From assembly GCA_949739465.1 (NCBI GenBank), contig CATIYQ010000046.1:1-11566 (forward strand): a stretch of DNA of 11,566 nt, in the 5' to 3' direction. A program made the translations under genes and the position numbers. Of the stretch, positions 5,646-11,566 are shown piece after piece. The DNA is from an uncultured Peptococcaceae bacterium. GTDB lineage: Bacteria; Bacillota; Dehalobacteriia; UBA4068; JAAVYR01. The first letter of the stretch is position 1. Each line of letters opens with the position of its first letter. The notes under the pieces are model-generated. The model saw nothing but the letters and a program-made list of their open reading frames with translations. It was not told the DNA's origin and did no database searches.

Positions 5646-6503
5646 TTAATCGTCCAGCACGGGCATATTGCGGAAATAATTGCCCACCACATCATAAGTA
5701 TCCGTTACGGTAACAAAGGCGTGTTTGTCCCGCTCCCGCACGATTTGCTTCAACCGCTGCAGCTCAAAGCGGCTCACCACACAAATCAGCACATCTTTTT
5801 CCTGCTTGCTGTAACCGCCGTGACCTTTCAGCATTGTGATACCGCGGTGAATTTTCTCCGTAATTTCCGCAGCAAGCTCCTCTCCGTAAGAGGTAATAAT
5901 GGTGGCGGTCCGCTTCTTGGAAAGCCCCTCGATAATCTTATCAGTAGTCTGGGCAGCGGCATACATATTCACCAAGGTATACATGGCTTTGTCAAAGCCG
6001 AAGACAAAGCCGGCGCCGATGATGATGAAGAAGTTAAAGATAATGGAAACTGACCCTACAGACAGACCAAACTTCCGAGATAAAATCACCCCGATGATAT
6101 CCGTGCCGCCGAAAGAGCCGTGGCTCTTAATGGAAAGTCCGGTGCTAAAGCCCATTAAAATACCGCCGAAGATAGCGGCGAGAAGCGGTTCTTCCGTATA
6201 GACAAGCTGGGGGAAATGGGTCTCCAACAAAGAAAGCAACACCGCCTCCAGCACAACGCCGAAAATGGAATACAGCACAAAATCCTTATCCAACTCTTTA
6301 TACGCCCAAATCAAAAGCGGAATGTTATACAGCACTAAAAAAGCAGAAATAGAAATGAAGGGAACGAAATGGTGGGTGAGGGCAGAAATCCCCGAAACAC
6401 CTCCCGCCAAAAAGGAGTTGGGATTGGTATAAACACCCAAGCTTGCCGCTCCTGCACACGCAGCAATGACCATCAGAAATAAGGGAAGGATATGTTTTTT
6501 CAT
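5646..6503 (-). CDS. YitT family membrane protein (DUF161 + DUF2179)
   Basis: A 285-residue integral membrane protein. The N-terminal 190 residues carry five or six hydrophobic helices, with the family hallmarks NSFLAGGVSGISAL near the first loop and SIKSHGSFGGTDIIG near residues 126-140. The C-terminal cytoplasmic domain (about 200-280, from TATIITSYGEELAAEI to VTVTDTYDVVGNYF) is DUF2179, a PII-like small-molecule-binding fold. The biochemical role of YitT proteins is not settled. The start is ambiguous: a TTG at 6506 directly precedes the ATG at 6503, with AAAGGA eight bases before the TTG and eleven before the ATG, so only one residue is at stake. A plausible promoter lies at 6627-6655. 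Transcription ends at the shared terminator with pepF. Confidence 0.93.
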   Translation of the reverse strand: MKKHILPLFLMVIAACAGAASLGVYTNPNSFLAGGVSGISALTHHFVPFISISAFLVLYNIPLLIWAYKELDKDFVLYSIFGVVLEAVLLSLLETHFPQLVYTEEPLLAAIFGGILMGFSTGLSIKSHGSFGGTDIIGVILSRKFGLSVGSVSIIFNFFIIIGAGFVFGFDKAMYTLVNMYAAAQTTDKIIEGLSKKRTATIITSYGEELAAEITEKIHRGITMLKGHGGYSKQEKDVLICVVSRFELQRLKQIVRERDKHAFVTVTDTYDVVGNYFRNMPVLDD

Positions 6504-6587
6504 CAACCAAGAAATCCTTTCTGTAAAAATTTCTGTGTATAAAAATTCTTATCTTCTTGCCATTTGAGAATCCCATTGACTATAATA

Positions 6588-6628
6588 ATAAGTAGCTTTT
6601 CTCTTAATAACTTATTTAGCTTACTTAT
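6588..6628. repeat. Inverted repeat in the divergent promoter region
   Basis: ATAAGTAGCT (6588-6597) and AGCTTACTTAT (6618-6628) pair over ten bases with one bulge; a small AATAACTTATT palindrome lies between. It covers the zone just downstream of the YitT promoter -10, so it may be an operator or a leader hairpin. AT-rich context makes chance possible. Confidence 0.35.
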
Positions 6629-6655
6629 GATAAAGGAAACGGCGGGGAAAAGCAA
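6627..6655 (-). promoter_or_regulatory. Likely promoter of the YitT gene
   Basis: On the minus strand TTGCTT (6655-6650) and TATCAT (6632-6627) are 17 bases apart, about 120 bases upstream of the start codon. Confidence 0.55.
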
Positions 6656-6698
6656 TGATTTTATAGAAAAAAAATAACAAGCAAAAGGAGGAAAAATT

Positions 6699-7460
6699 TT
6701 GTTTCCTTTGATGCATTACTATATAGGCAAAAATATCGTCCCCATAGAAGGCAGTCTCATCGCCTTGGCAACCACCCTGCCCGACCTTTGCGTCAATATG
6801 GGGTTAGAGCGCGCCTACGGACACAGCAAAGGGGAGGATTTCTACCGCTGGACAGTAGAACGCTGTCCGGCAGGAAAAGATATCGCTTTCGCCTTTGCCA
6901 CCCATGGCGTCACCCCCCAAGGGCTGGATTATTATTCCGACGAATATTGGCAGGGAGGAGAACGGGGATTTTGCTTTCAATGCGCAAATCACTATCTCTG
7001 CCAAGTCATCGAAGCCTGCGCTATCCCAGAGAAATGGGCCCAGTGGAAAGGACATAACTTGGTAGAGATGGCCTTTGAAGCAGACATTGTAGAAAAAGCT
7101 CCCGCGCTTTGCAGGGAAATGACGTCAGCGGCAGAGGATAAAGAGGCGGTCCGTTTCGTCTCAGAAGTTTTCGCCGCCTTTACAGGCATTGCGCCCCAAA
7201 AGGTCGCTGCCTCATTGGAGAAAATCCCCGTCATTTTCGGCATCGAGCAAGGCACACCCCGACAGCTGGCAGAAAAATATGAAATCCAGCTGCGGCTGCG
7301 CCACGATATCACTACTGCTAGTATTCCGAAAATCGCCGCTTTGATTCAAAGAATCCGAGAAGAGCAGCGGGACGCTATGGCAGCCTTCGCCCAAACAGCC
7401 TTTCCCCTCGTTGCCGCAAACTTAGCCGCCATGGCGGAACAATACAAAGAAAGCAAATAA
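6699..7460 (+). CDS. Putative metal-dependent helical hydrolase, zinc-dependent phospholipase C-like
   Basis: A 253-residue soluble, mostly helical protein whose family I do not recognise with certainty. The spaced His/Asp residues fit the trinuclear zinc site plan of the zinc-dependent phospholipase C/S1-P1 superfamily: H6 in an N-terminal MHYYIG, P28-D29, H42, a T-H69 followed by D77, and H119-x-x-x-E123. The first part (1-130) should hold the site; the remainder (135-250) is an Ala-rich helical tail, perhaps a coiled coil. No signal peptide is seen, so a cytoplasmic role is likely. The start is TTG, chosen because AAGGAGG sits seven bases upstream; the ATG at 6711 is too far from it. The gene runs 38 bases before folD with no terminator, so the two should be cotranscribed. 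An HD-type phosphohydrolase is an alternative. Confidence 0.5.
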   Translation: MFPLMHYYIGKNIVPIEGSLIALATTLPDLCVNMGLERAYGHSKGEDFYRWTVERCPAGKDIAFAFATHGVTPQGLDYYSDEYWQGGERGFCFQCANHYLCQVIEACAIPEKWAQWKGHNLVEMAFEADIVEKAPALCREMTSAAEDKEAVRFVSEVFAAFTGIAPQKVAASLEKIPVIFGIEQGTPRQLAEKYEIQLRLRHDITTASIPKIAALIQRIREEQRDAMAAFAQTAFPLVAANLAAMAEQYKESK

Positions 7461-7498
7461 AAAAATCAAGCAATAGAAACAATCAAAGGAGAAATCAT

Positions 7499-8368
7499 AT
7501 GGCAGAATTGTTAAAAGGAAAACCAGTAGCAGACCGTCTCAAAGAAAAAAGCATCGGGCTTATTGCAGCAGGGCAGCAGGGATTTCGCCAGCCCAAGCTG
7601 GTCATCGTCCGCGTGGGGGAACGCCCCGACGACCTATTCTATGAAGGCGGCGTGAAGAAAAACTGCGCCCTTTGGAGCATTGATTTGGAAGTAAAAGCCT
7701 TCCCCGTGACGGTAGGACAAGAAGAACTCCTCGCCACTGTAGAAGACCTGAACCAGGACAACGGTGTAGACGGCGTGCTCATATTCGCACCGCTGCCTAA
7801 GACAATCGATGAAAAGGCGATTTTTGCCGCTCTTGCCCCGGAAAAAGACATTGACGGCTTAACCATGGCAAACTTAGGCAAAGTCTTTACAGGGGATAAA
7901 GACGCTTTCGCGCCCTGCACCCCCGTTGCCGTCATGGAAACCCTGGACTACTATGATATTCCTCTCCAGGGCAAACAAGTGGTAGTGCTGGGGCGGTCTC
8001 TGGTCGTGGGCAAACCCGTCTCCATGCTGCTTTTGGAGAAAAATGCTACCGTTACCATTTGTCACTCCCGCACCGAACACTTGGCGGAGATTTGCAAAAG
8101 AGCGGACATCTTAGTGGCGGCAGTGGGCAAAGCCCGCATGGTAACAGAAGAATTTACCCACCCGGGACAAGTAATCATTGACGTGGGCATCAACGCCGAC
8201 CCCCAACAAGAGGGGAAAATTTGTGGCGATGTGGATTTCACCGCCGTGGAACCTATCTGCGCCAAAATCACGCCGGTGCCGGCAGGCGTAGGCTCTATCA
8301 CCACAGCAGTGCTGCTCACCCATGTAACAAACGCCTGGCGGAAAAAATTGCCAAATAATTGCCGATAA
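7499..8368 (+). CDS. folD: Methylenetetrahydrofolate dehydrogenase/cyclohydrolase, divergent subtype
   Basis: A 289-residue FolD interconverting 5,10-methylene-, 5,10-methenyl- and 10-formyl-tetrahydrofolate in one-carbon metabolism. The N-terminal catalytic domain has the RVGERPDDLFYEGG segment, PLP at 98-100 and EKDIDG at 115-120. The Rossmann domain has VLGRSLVVGKP (163-173) for NAD(P), then ITPVPAGVG (257-265) near the C-terminus. The active site is not canonical: aligned on E. coli FolD, Y48 is kept, but the Lys four residues later is V52 (K53 follows), and the Gln of VQLPLP is F96. I recall similar changes in clostridial FolD forms, so this is probably a real subfamily. AAAGGAG precedes the ATG. 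It is the second gene of an operon ending in a hairpin at 8494-8534. A stretch of 125 bases before that hairpin is non-coding. Confidence 0.93.
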   Translation: MAELLKGKPVADRLKEKSIGLIAAGQQGFRQPKLVIVRVGERPDDLFYEGGVKKNCALWSIDLEVKAFPVTVGQEELLATVEDLNQDNGVDGVLIFAPLPKTIDEKAIFAALAPEKDIDGLTMANLGKVFTGDKDAFAPCTPVAVMETLDYYDIPLQGKQVVVLGRSLVVGKPVSMLLLEKNATVTICHSRTEHLAEICKRADILVAAVGKARMVTEEFTHPGQVIIDVGINADPQQEGKICGDVDFTAVEPICAKITPVPAGVGSITTAVLLTHVTNAWRKKLPNNCR

Positions 8369-8493
8369 AGTAGGAAAAATAAAAAAGGATTTCTCACAAA
8401 AAGGGAGAATATATGGAGTCGAGAGAGAACAAAATCACTTTTTTATTTTGTGATATTGCGTCCTTGCAAGGCAACTTGCAGATAAATAATCAG

Positions 8494-8534
8494 AAAACAC
8501 CCTGTGGCTTGGTAGGCGACCTCAGGGTGTTTTT
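8494..8534 (+). terminator. Bidirectional terminator between folD and the PAP2 gene
   Basis: AAAACACCCTG (8494-8504) pairs with CAGGGTGTTTT (8523-8533), followed by T's on the plus strand and TTTTCTG on the minus strand. The loop contains a small GGT/ACC stem. Confidence 0.92.
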
Positions 8535-8538
8535 ATCT

Positions 8539-9387
8539 TTATAATTTTAACTTGGTAAAAATCAGCGGATAAAGCGCATAAATGTAAAAGGCAAGGAAAC
8601 CATAGCCGCACACCCAAAGAAGGGGAGAAGGGGAAAACATCTCTATGGTCAGCTTAATAGCAAATATGCCGCACACCCCTAATATCCAACGGTATACCCG
8701 CCGCAACCGAGCGCCTTGATAGGGCTGGAAGGTGATAAAGCGGTCCTCCACCCAACTGCCTAGGAAAAACCCGGCAAAAAGCCCTGCCGACTGATAGGCA
8801 GTCTTTCCGGGAAAACACAGCATAGCGGCAACGGCAACAATGCCCACCAGGAAAAAGAGCAGATAGCGACGGCGGACATGGGTATAGCCATAGTAACAAA
8901 GGTAGCTCACCGCCCAGCCCAAAAGTAGTCCCACGATGACATCTTTCGGGTAGTGAACGCCCAGATAGAGGCGGGAATAAGCGATAAGTAAGGACGCTAT
9001 GATTGCCAGGAACAGCAGCCGTTTCTTCCGCCACCAGAAATAAAGGGAGGAAAAGGCAGCGGATCCCAGCTGACTGTGACCGCTAGGAAAAGAATAACCT
9101 GTGGCAGTCTCCTCTCGCAGCACGCGAATACCAGGCTCGCCCATAGGTCGCGCCAAATGAAAAACATTTTTTAACACGCTGTTGACAGCAAGACCACTAA
9201 ATAAAGAAAAGCTGAGATAGAGCGCCATATCCTTACGATAGCACCAATAAAGGTAAGAAAACGCTAGTACCATCCAGGTCTCTTCCCCCAGCATGGTAAT
9301 ACACTGCCAAATCACGTCTAACGACGGCGTAGCAAAGGACTGTATCCATATAAGGATATTTAATTCCACTTCTGAAAAATTAGCCAA
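8539..9387 (-). CDS. PAP2-superfamily membrane phosphatase
   Basis: A 282-residue polytopic membrane protein of the type 2 phosphatidic acid phosphatase superfamily, probably acting on a lipid phosphate such as phosphatidate or undecaprenyl pyrophosphate on the outer face. All three motifs are present: K73-x6-R80-P81; P101-S-G-H104; and S138-R139-x5-H145-x3-D149. H104 and H145 are the expected catalytic pair. The PAP2 core covers about 20-165. About 110 further residues with four hydrophobic stretches follow, longer than the minimal family. The start is TTG at 9387, with AAAGGA eight bases upstream. It is monocistronic, with an extended -10 promoter near 9491 and a terminator shared with folD. 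Substrate is not predictable from sequence, but recycling of the cell-wall lipid carrier would suit its envelope neighbours. Confidence 0.92.
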   Translation of the reverse strand: MANFSEVELNILIWIQSFATPSLDVIWQCITMLGEETWMVLAFSYLYWCYRKDMALYLSFSLFSGLAVNSVLKNVFHLARPMGEPGIRVLREETATGYSFPSGHSQLGSAAFSSLYFWWRKKRLLFLAIIASLLIAYSRLYLGVHYPKDVIVGLLLGWAVSYLCYYGYTHVRRRYLLFFLVGIVAVAAMLCFPGKTAYQSAGLFAGFFLGSWVEDRFITFQPYQGARLRRVYRWILGVCGIFAIKLTIEMFSPSPLLWVCGYGFLAFYIYALYPLIFTKLKL

Positions 9388-9490
9388 TATAAACGTCCTT
9401 TCTTCCCATTTGCTTTTGCTGAGTCAATATATGCCGACCAACAAAATAATATGTCCTTACACAAAAGAAAACAGACAAAAAATATCTTTT

Positions 9491-9499
9491 AGTATACCA
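9491..9499 (-). promoter_or_regulatory. Extended -10 element for the PAP2 gene
   Basis: TGGTATACT on the minus strand fits the TGnTATAAT extended -10. The -35 region is weak. It would give a leader of roughly 100 bases. Confidence 0.5.
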
Positions 9500-9543
9500 T
9501 AAAACATATGATAAATATCCATAAAAAAACTGCAAAGAGAAAA

Positions 9544-9572
9544 TTGACTTTATGAAACTCATATGTTAAAAT
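9544..9572 (+). promoter_or_regulatory. Promoter of tRNA-Ala
   Basis: TTGACT (9544-9549) and TAAAAT (9567-9572) are 17 bases apart. The predicted start is a few bases before the mature tRNA end at 9587. Confidence 0.85.
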
Positions 9573-9586
9573 AAGCACGTAATTAT

Positions 9587-9662
9587 GGGGGTATAGCTCA
9601 GCTGGGAGAGCGCTTGACTGGCAGTCAAGAGGTCAGCGGTTCGATCCCGCTTATCTCCACCA
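9587..9662 (+). tRNA. tRNA-Ala, anticodon GGC
   Basis: A 76-base cloverleaf decoding GCC and probably GCU. The acceptor stem GGGGGTA pairs with TATCTCC with two G-U pairs. The D-arm is GCTC..GAGC. The anticodon arm is CTTGA-CTGGCAG-TCAAG with GGC at the anticodon, and the T-arm is GCGGG-TTCGATC-CCGC. The 3' ACCA is encoded. It stands alone with its own promoter and terminator. No integrase or repeated tRNA end is seen, so there is no sign of use as an attachment site within the window. Confidence 0.97.
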
Positions 9663-9665
9663 GAG

Positions 9666-9713
9666 AAAAGCCTGCCGGAGGAGGATTTCCTTCTTGGTAG
9701 GCTTTTGTTTTTT
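9666..9713 (+). terminator. Terminator of tRNA-Ala
   Basis: AAAAGCCTGCC pairs with GGTAGGCTTTT (one G-U), with an inner AGGA/TCCT stem, followed by GTTTTTT. Confidence 0.88.
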
Positions 9714-9739
9714 CGGACAACTTTTCCTGTCGATTTCTG

Positions 9740-9768
9740 TTGACGATAGCAGAGAAATTCAGTATAAT
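9740..9768 (+). promoter_or_regulatory. Promoter of the deacetylase-bactofilin operon
   Basis: TTGACG (9740-9745) and a perfect TATAAT (9763-9768) are 17 bases apart, 41 bases before the deacetylase start codon. Confidence 0.85.
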
Positions 9769-9809
9769 TTACCTGTTATACCCACAGAAAAAAGAGGGCA
9801 TTAATTATC

Positions 9810-10694
9810 ATGTATTTCGGTAGCGTCCGATTTTTCAAAAACTTAATATTAGTGGCAATTATTATTTTCATTGCCATTCCTACCTGGTTTGCCTTCTCTT
9901 TTCACAGGGAATTAAAAGAGCTAAAGGCAGAAACCGCCGACCTCCGCCTAGAACTGGAGGAGCGGGACAATGTGGCAAAGACGCTGGCAGGAACGAGCAA
10001 CGACTTCCCTTATCAATCCCTTTACCCGGATTTTTATGCGCCGGAAGGCTACCGTGCTACAGAGGTCAAGGACAATGTGATTTATCTCACCTTCGATGAC
10101 GGACCTTCCGCTAACACAGATAAAATATTGGACGTGTTGGCAAAAGAGGAGGTCAAGGCCACCTTTTTCGTGACAGGCAGAACCAATGAAAAAGATTTAG
10201 CCCGCATGAAACGCATCGTTACCGAAGGACACACCATCGGAATGCATTCTTACTCACATAACTATGCAAAAATTTATAATTCCGTAGAAGACTTCTTGGA
10301 CGATATGTATCCCATCTTCGCCCAAATCAAAGAAACCACCGGAGAGACGCCGGTTATCTTCCGTTTCCCCGGCGGCAGTATTAACAGCTATAATGCCCCG
10401 ATTTATCAAGAAATCATTGCCGAGATGATACGGCGAGGCTTTGTGCCTTGGGATTGGAATATTTCCGCACAAGACTCCGTCACCAAGCGAATCACTTCCG
10501 CCCAAATTGTAGAAAATGTAACGGACCGCGCAGCAAGCGTAACGCGAGGCGCTGTGCTGATGCATGACAGCGTCACCAAGACCACTACAGCAAACGCCGT
10601 GGAAGATATCATCAAACGACTGAAAACCATGGGCTTTGAGCTGGATAAATTAACCCCGGAAATAAAACCAATATTATTCACATATAAAGAATAA
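9810..10694 (+). CDS. Membrane-anchored polysaccharide deacetylase (NodB domain)
   Basis: A 294-residue carbohydrate esterase family 4 protein that probably removes acetyl groups from peptidoglycan or another cell-surface glycan. Residues 11-30 are one membrane segment, followed by a short charged coiled coil (about 32-56) and then the NodB domain (90-280) outside the membrane. Motifs are all present: T94-F-D96-D97-G-P (first Asp the base, second a metal ligand); H146-S-Y-S-H150 (metal ligands); R185-F-P-G-G; W214-D215-W216; and L250-M-H252-D. The metal site should be functional. The ribosome binding site is mediocre (GAGGG with long spacing), but the start fits the membrane segment and the upstream promoter. 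A bactofilin gene follows 22 bases later in the same transcript. Peptidoglycan N-acetylglucosamine or muramic acid deacetylase are the main alternatives. Confidence 0.93.
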   Translation: MYFGSVRFFKNLILVAIIIFIAIPTWFAFSFHRELKELKAETADLRLELEERDNVAKTLAGTSNDFPYQSLYPDFYAPEGYRATEVKDNVIYLTFDDGPSANTDKILDVLAKEEVKATFFVTGRTNEKDLARMKRIVTEGHTIGMHSYSHNYAKIYNSVEDFLDDMYPIFAQIKETTGETPVIFRFPGGSINSYNAPIYQEIIAEMIRRGFVPWDWNISAQDSVTKRITSAQIVENVTDRAASVTRGAVLMHDSVTKTTTANAVEDIIKRLKTMGFELDKLTPEIKPILFTYKE

Positions 10695-10716
10695 GAAAGA
10701 AACGAGAGGTGTTCAC

Positions 10717-11325
10717 ATGAGTAAAAAGGATAATTTCGGACAAGCCATTCACGAAATGTTCGGCGTAGGGAAAGACCCCGACCCTAATTATTCCGCCAAT
10801 GAATCTGCCGAAATCGTACCTATGGACCAAATCAAAGAGGAAACCAAAGGAAAAAGCAACTTTGCCGACTTCACCGTAGGGACTTCTATCTCCACCAAAT
10901 CTTACGGCGCTACTTATCTTGCCGAAGGCACCACCATGAAAGGGACGCTGCAAACCAAAGGCGATATCGAAATTGCCGGTGAATTTGAAGGGGATATTAT
11001 CTCTAAGGGCAAAGTCGTTCTTCACTCCAACATTACCAGCAATATCACTGCGGTAGGACTCTTGCTGGTAGACTGCAATTTGCGAGGAAATGTAAAGGTA
11101 ACGGGAGACGTTACGTTAAACGAATCTTCTGCCATACAAGGGAATATCCATGCAGAAAACATGGCTTGTTCCGGCAGAATCATCGGAGATTTGGATATCC
11201 AGGGTAATCTTTCCTTAGACGCTTGCGCGCAAATCGACGGCAACATCAAAGCCGACACCTTATCCGTTTCCCGCGGCGCTAAGATTTCCGGGACCATTGA
11301 AATGCGCACTATGAAAAAGAACTAA
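10717..11325 (+). CDS. Bactofilin family cytoskeletal protein
   Basis: A 202-residue protein with an unstructured charged N-terminus (1-60) and a bactofilin (DUF583) beta-helix domain at about 66-195. The domain shows repeated short strands with the family rhythm: GTLQTKGDIEIAGEFEGDI, then GNVKVTGDVTL, GDLDIQGNLSL, GNIKADTLSV, KISGTIEM. Bactofilins polymerise without nucleotide into filaments that scaffold cell-wall enzymes and define cell shape. It has no membrane segment, so it would reach the membrane through its N-terminus or partners. GAGAGGTG precedes the ATG. The deacetylase gene ends 22 bases upstream, so the filament may localise that enzyme, as in known bactofilin systems paired with peptidoglycan hydrolases; this is inference. 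A strong terminator follows. Confidence 0.93.
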   Translation: MSKKDNFGQAIHEMFGVGKDPDPNYSANESAEIVPMDQIKEETKGKSNFADFTVGTSISTKSYGATYLAEGTTMKGTLQTKGDIEIAGEFEGDIISKGKVVLHSNITSNITAVGLLLVDCNLRGNVKVTGDVTLNESSAIQGNIHAENMACSGRIIGDLDIQGNLSLDACAQIDGNIKADTLSVSRGAKISGTIEMRTMKKN

Positions 11326-11343
11326 TTCTATCTGTTAACGCCA

Positions 11344-11382
11344 AAAAAGAGACAAGCCGTTTCATACCGCTGTCTCTTTTTC
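11344..11382 (+). terminator. Terminator after bactofilin
   Basis: AAAAAGAGAC pairs with GTCTCTTTTT. An inner AGC/GCT stem follows past one bulged A, and the T-run ends the operon. Confidence 0.9.
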
Positions 11383-11417
11383 TTATGGACATACCGTTTT
11401 GAAAGGAGGAGGTCACG

Positions 11418-11566
11418 ATGTGGATATTACTGGTCAACCTCAGCGCCATTGTACTTGGAACAATCGTTGGCTGTCTGTTACGAAAGTATATCAGCCGAGA
11501 GTTACAGGACAACTCCATGGTCTATTTCGCCATTGTTACGGCAGTGTTAAGTATGCGCCTGGTAGA
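11418..11566 (+). CDS. DUF554-like membrane protein, 5' part
   Basis: The first 49 codons of a gene cut by the window end. An excellent AAAGGAGGAGGT precedes the ATG. The N-terminus has a hydrophobic helix, LLVNLSAIVLGTIVGCLL (4-21), then RKYISRELQD and a second hydrophobic stretch from about 34. The pattern, a Gly-containing first helix followed by a basic turn with RxLxD, resembles the start of DUF554 (YdfK-type) membrane proteins, whose function is unknown. With so little sequence the family call is tentative. Confidence 0.6.
   Translation, partial: MWILLVNLSAIVLGTIVGCLLRKYISRELQDNSMVYFAIVTAVLSMRLV

Noticed and set aside
8413..8544. 43-codon open frame after folD with a GGGAG before its ATG
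   Set aside because: It runs through the bidirectional terminator to a stop beyond it, has no recognisable composition, and overlaps the end of the PAP2 gene.
9587..9713. tRNA-Ala as an integration site
   Set aside because: No integrase and no second copy of the tRNA 3' end in the window; the tRNA is followed directly by its own terminator.

Overview
The window looks like chromosomal DNA of a low-to-mid GC member of the Bacillota. The signs are strong AGGAGG-type ribosome binding sites, intrinsic terminators with clean U-tracts, frequent TTG/GTG starts, a tRNA with encoded CCA, and the gene content (PepF, YitT, a clostridial-style divergent FolD, DUF554). A Negativicutes or Clostridia member is my best guess; nothing here fixes the genus. 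There is no ribosomal RNA, transposase, integrase or CRISPR array.

Layout. 47-1806 (+): a PaaI-type thioesterase, a beta-class DNA methyltransferase 11 bases behind it, and a small DUF454 membrane protein, closed by a terminator at 1827-1866. 1867-2260: no convincing gene, but the minus strand can fold into a series of stem-loops ending at that same terminator. I propose an unrecognised structured RNA, or a structured 3' UTR, here. 2261-2923 (-): two small Cys/Gly/Asn-rich proteins, each with one hydrophobic segment and a strong ribosome binding site, with conspicuous inverted repeats before and between them. 3190-3692: a miniature divergent regulatory switch, with an XRE repressor (-) and an Arc-like ribbon-helix-helix protein (+) separated by overlapping promoters and five phased CGTCA-type half-sites. 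3788-5596 (+): oligoendopeptidase F, convergent with a YitT-family membrane protein (5646-6503, -) across a shared bidirectional terminator. 6699-8368 (+): a helical putative metal-dependent hydrolase and FolD in one operon. 8539-9387 (-): a PAP2 membrane phosphatase, sharing a bidirectional terminator with folD. 9587-9662 (+): tRNA-Ala(GGC) with its own promoter and terminator. 9810-11325 (+): a membrane-anchored polysaccharide deacetylase and a bactofilin, probably an envelope-shaping operon. 11418-end (+): the first 49 codons of a DUF554-like membrane protein.

Most of the window is ordinary housekeeping and envelope genes. The parts that deserve attention are the block 1827-3510 (structured RNA candidate, Cys-rich pair, repressor switch), the non-canonical active site of FolD, and the deacetylase-bactofilin pairing. 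All functional statements rest on reading motifs by eye. No database search or folding program was run.
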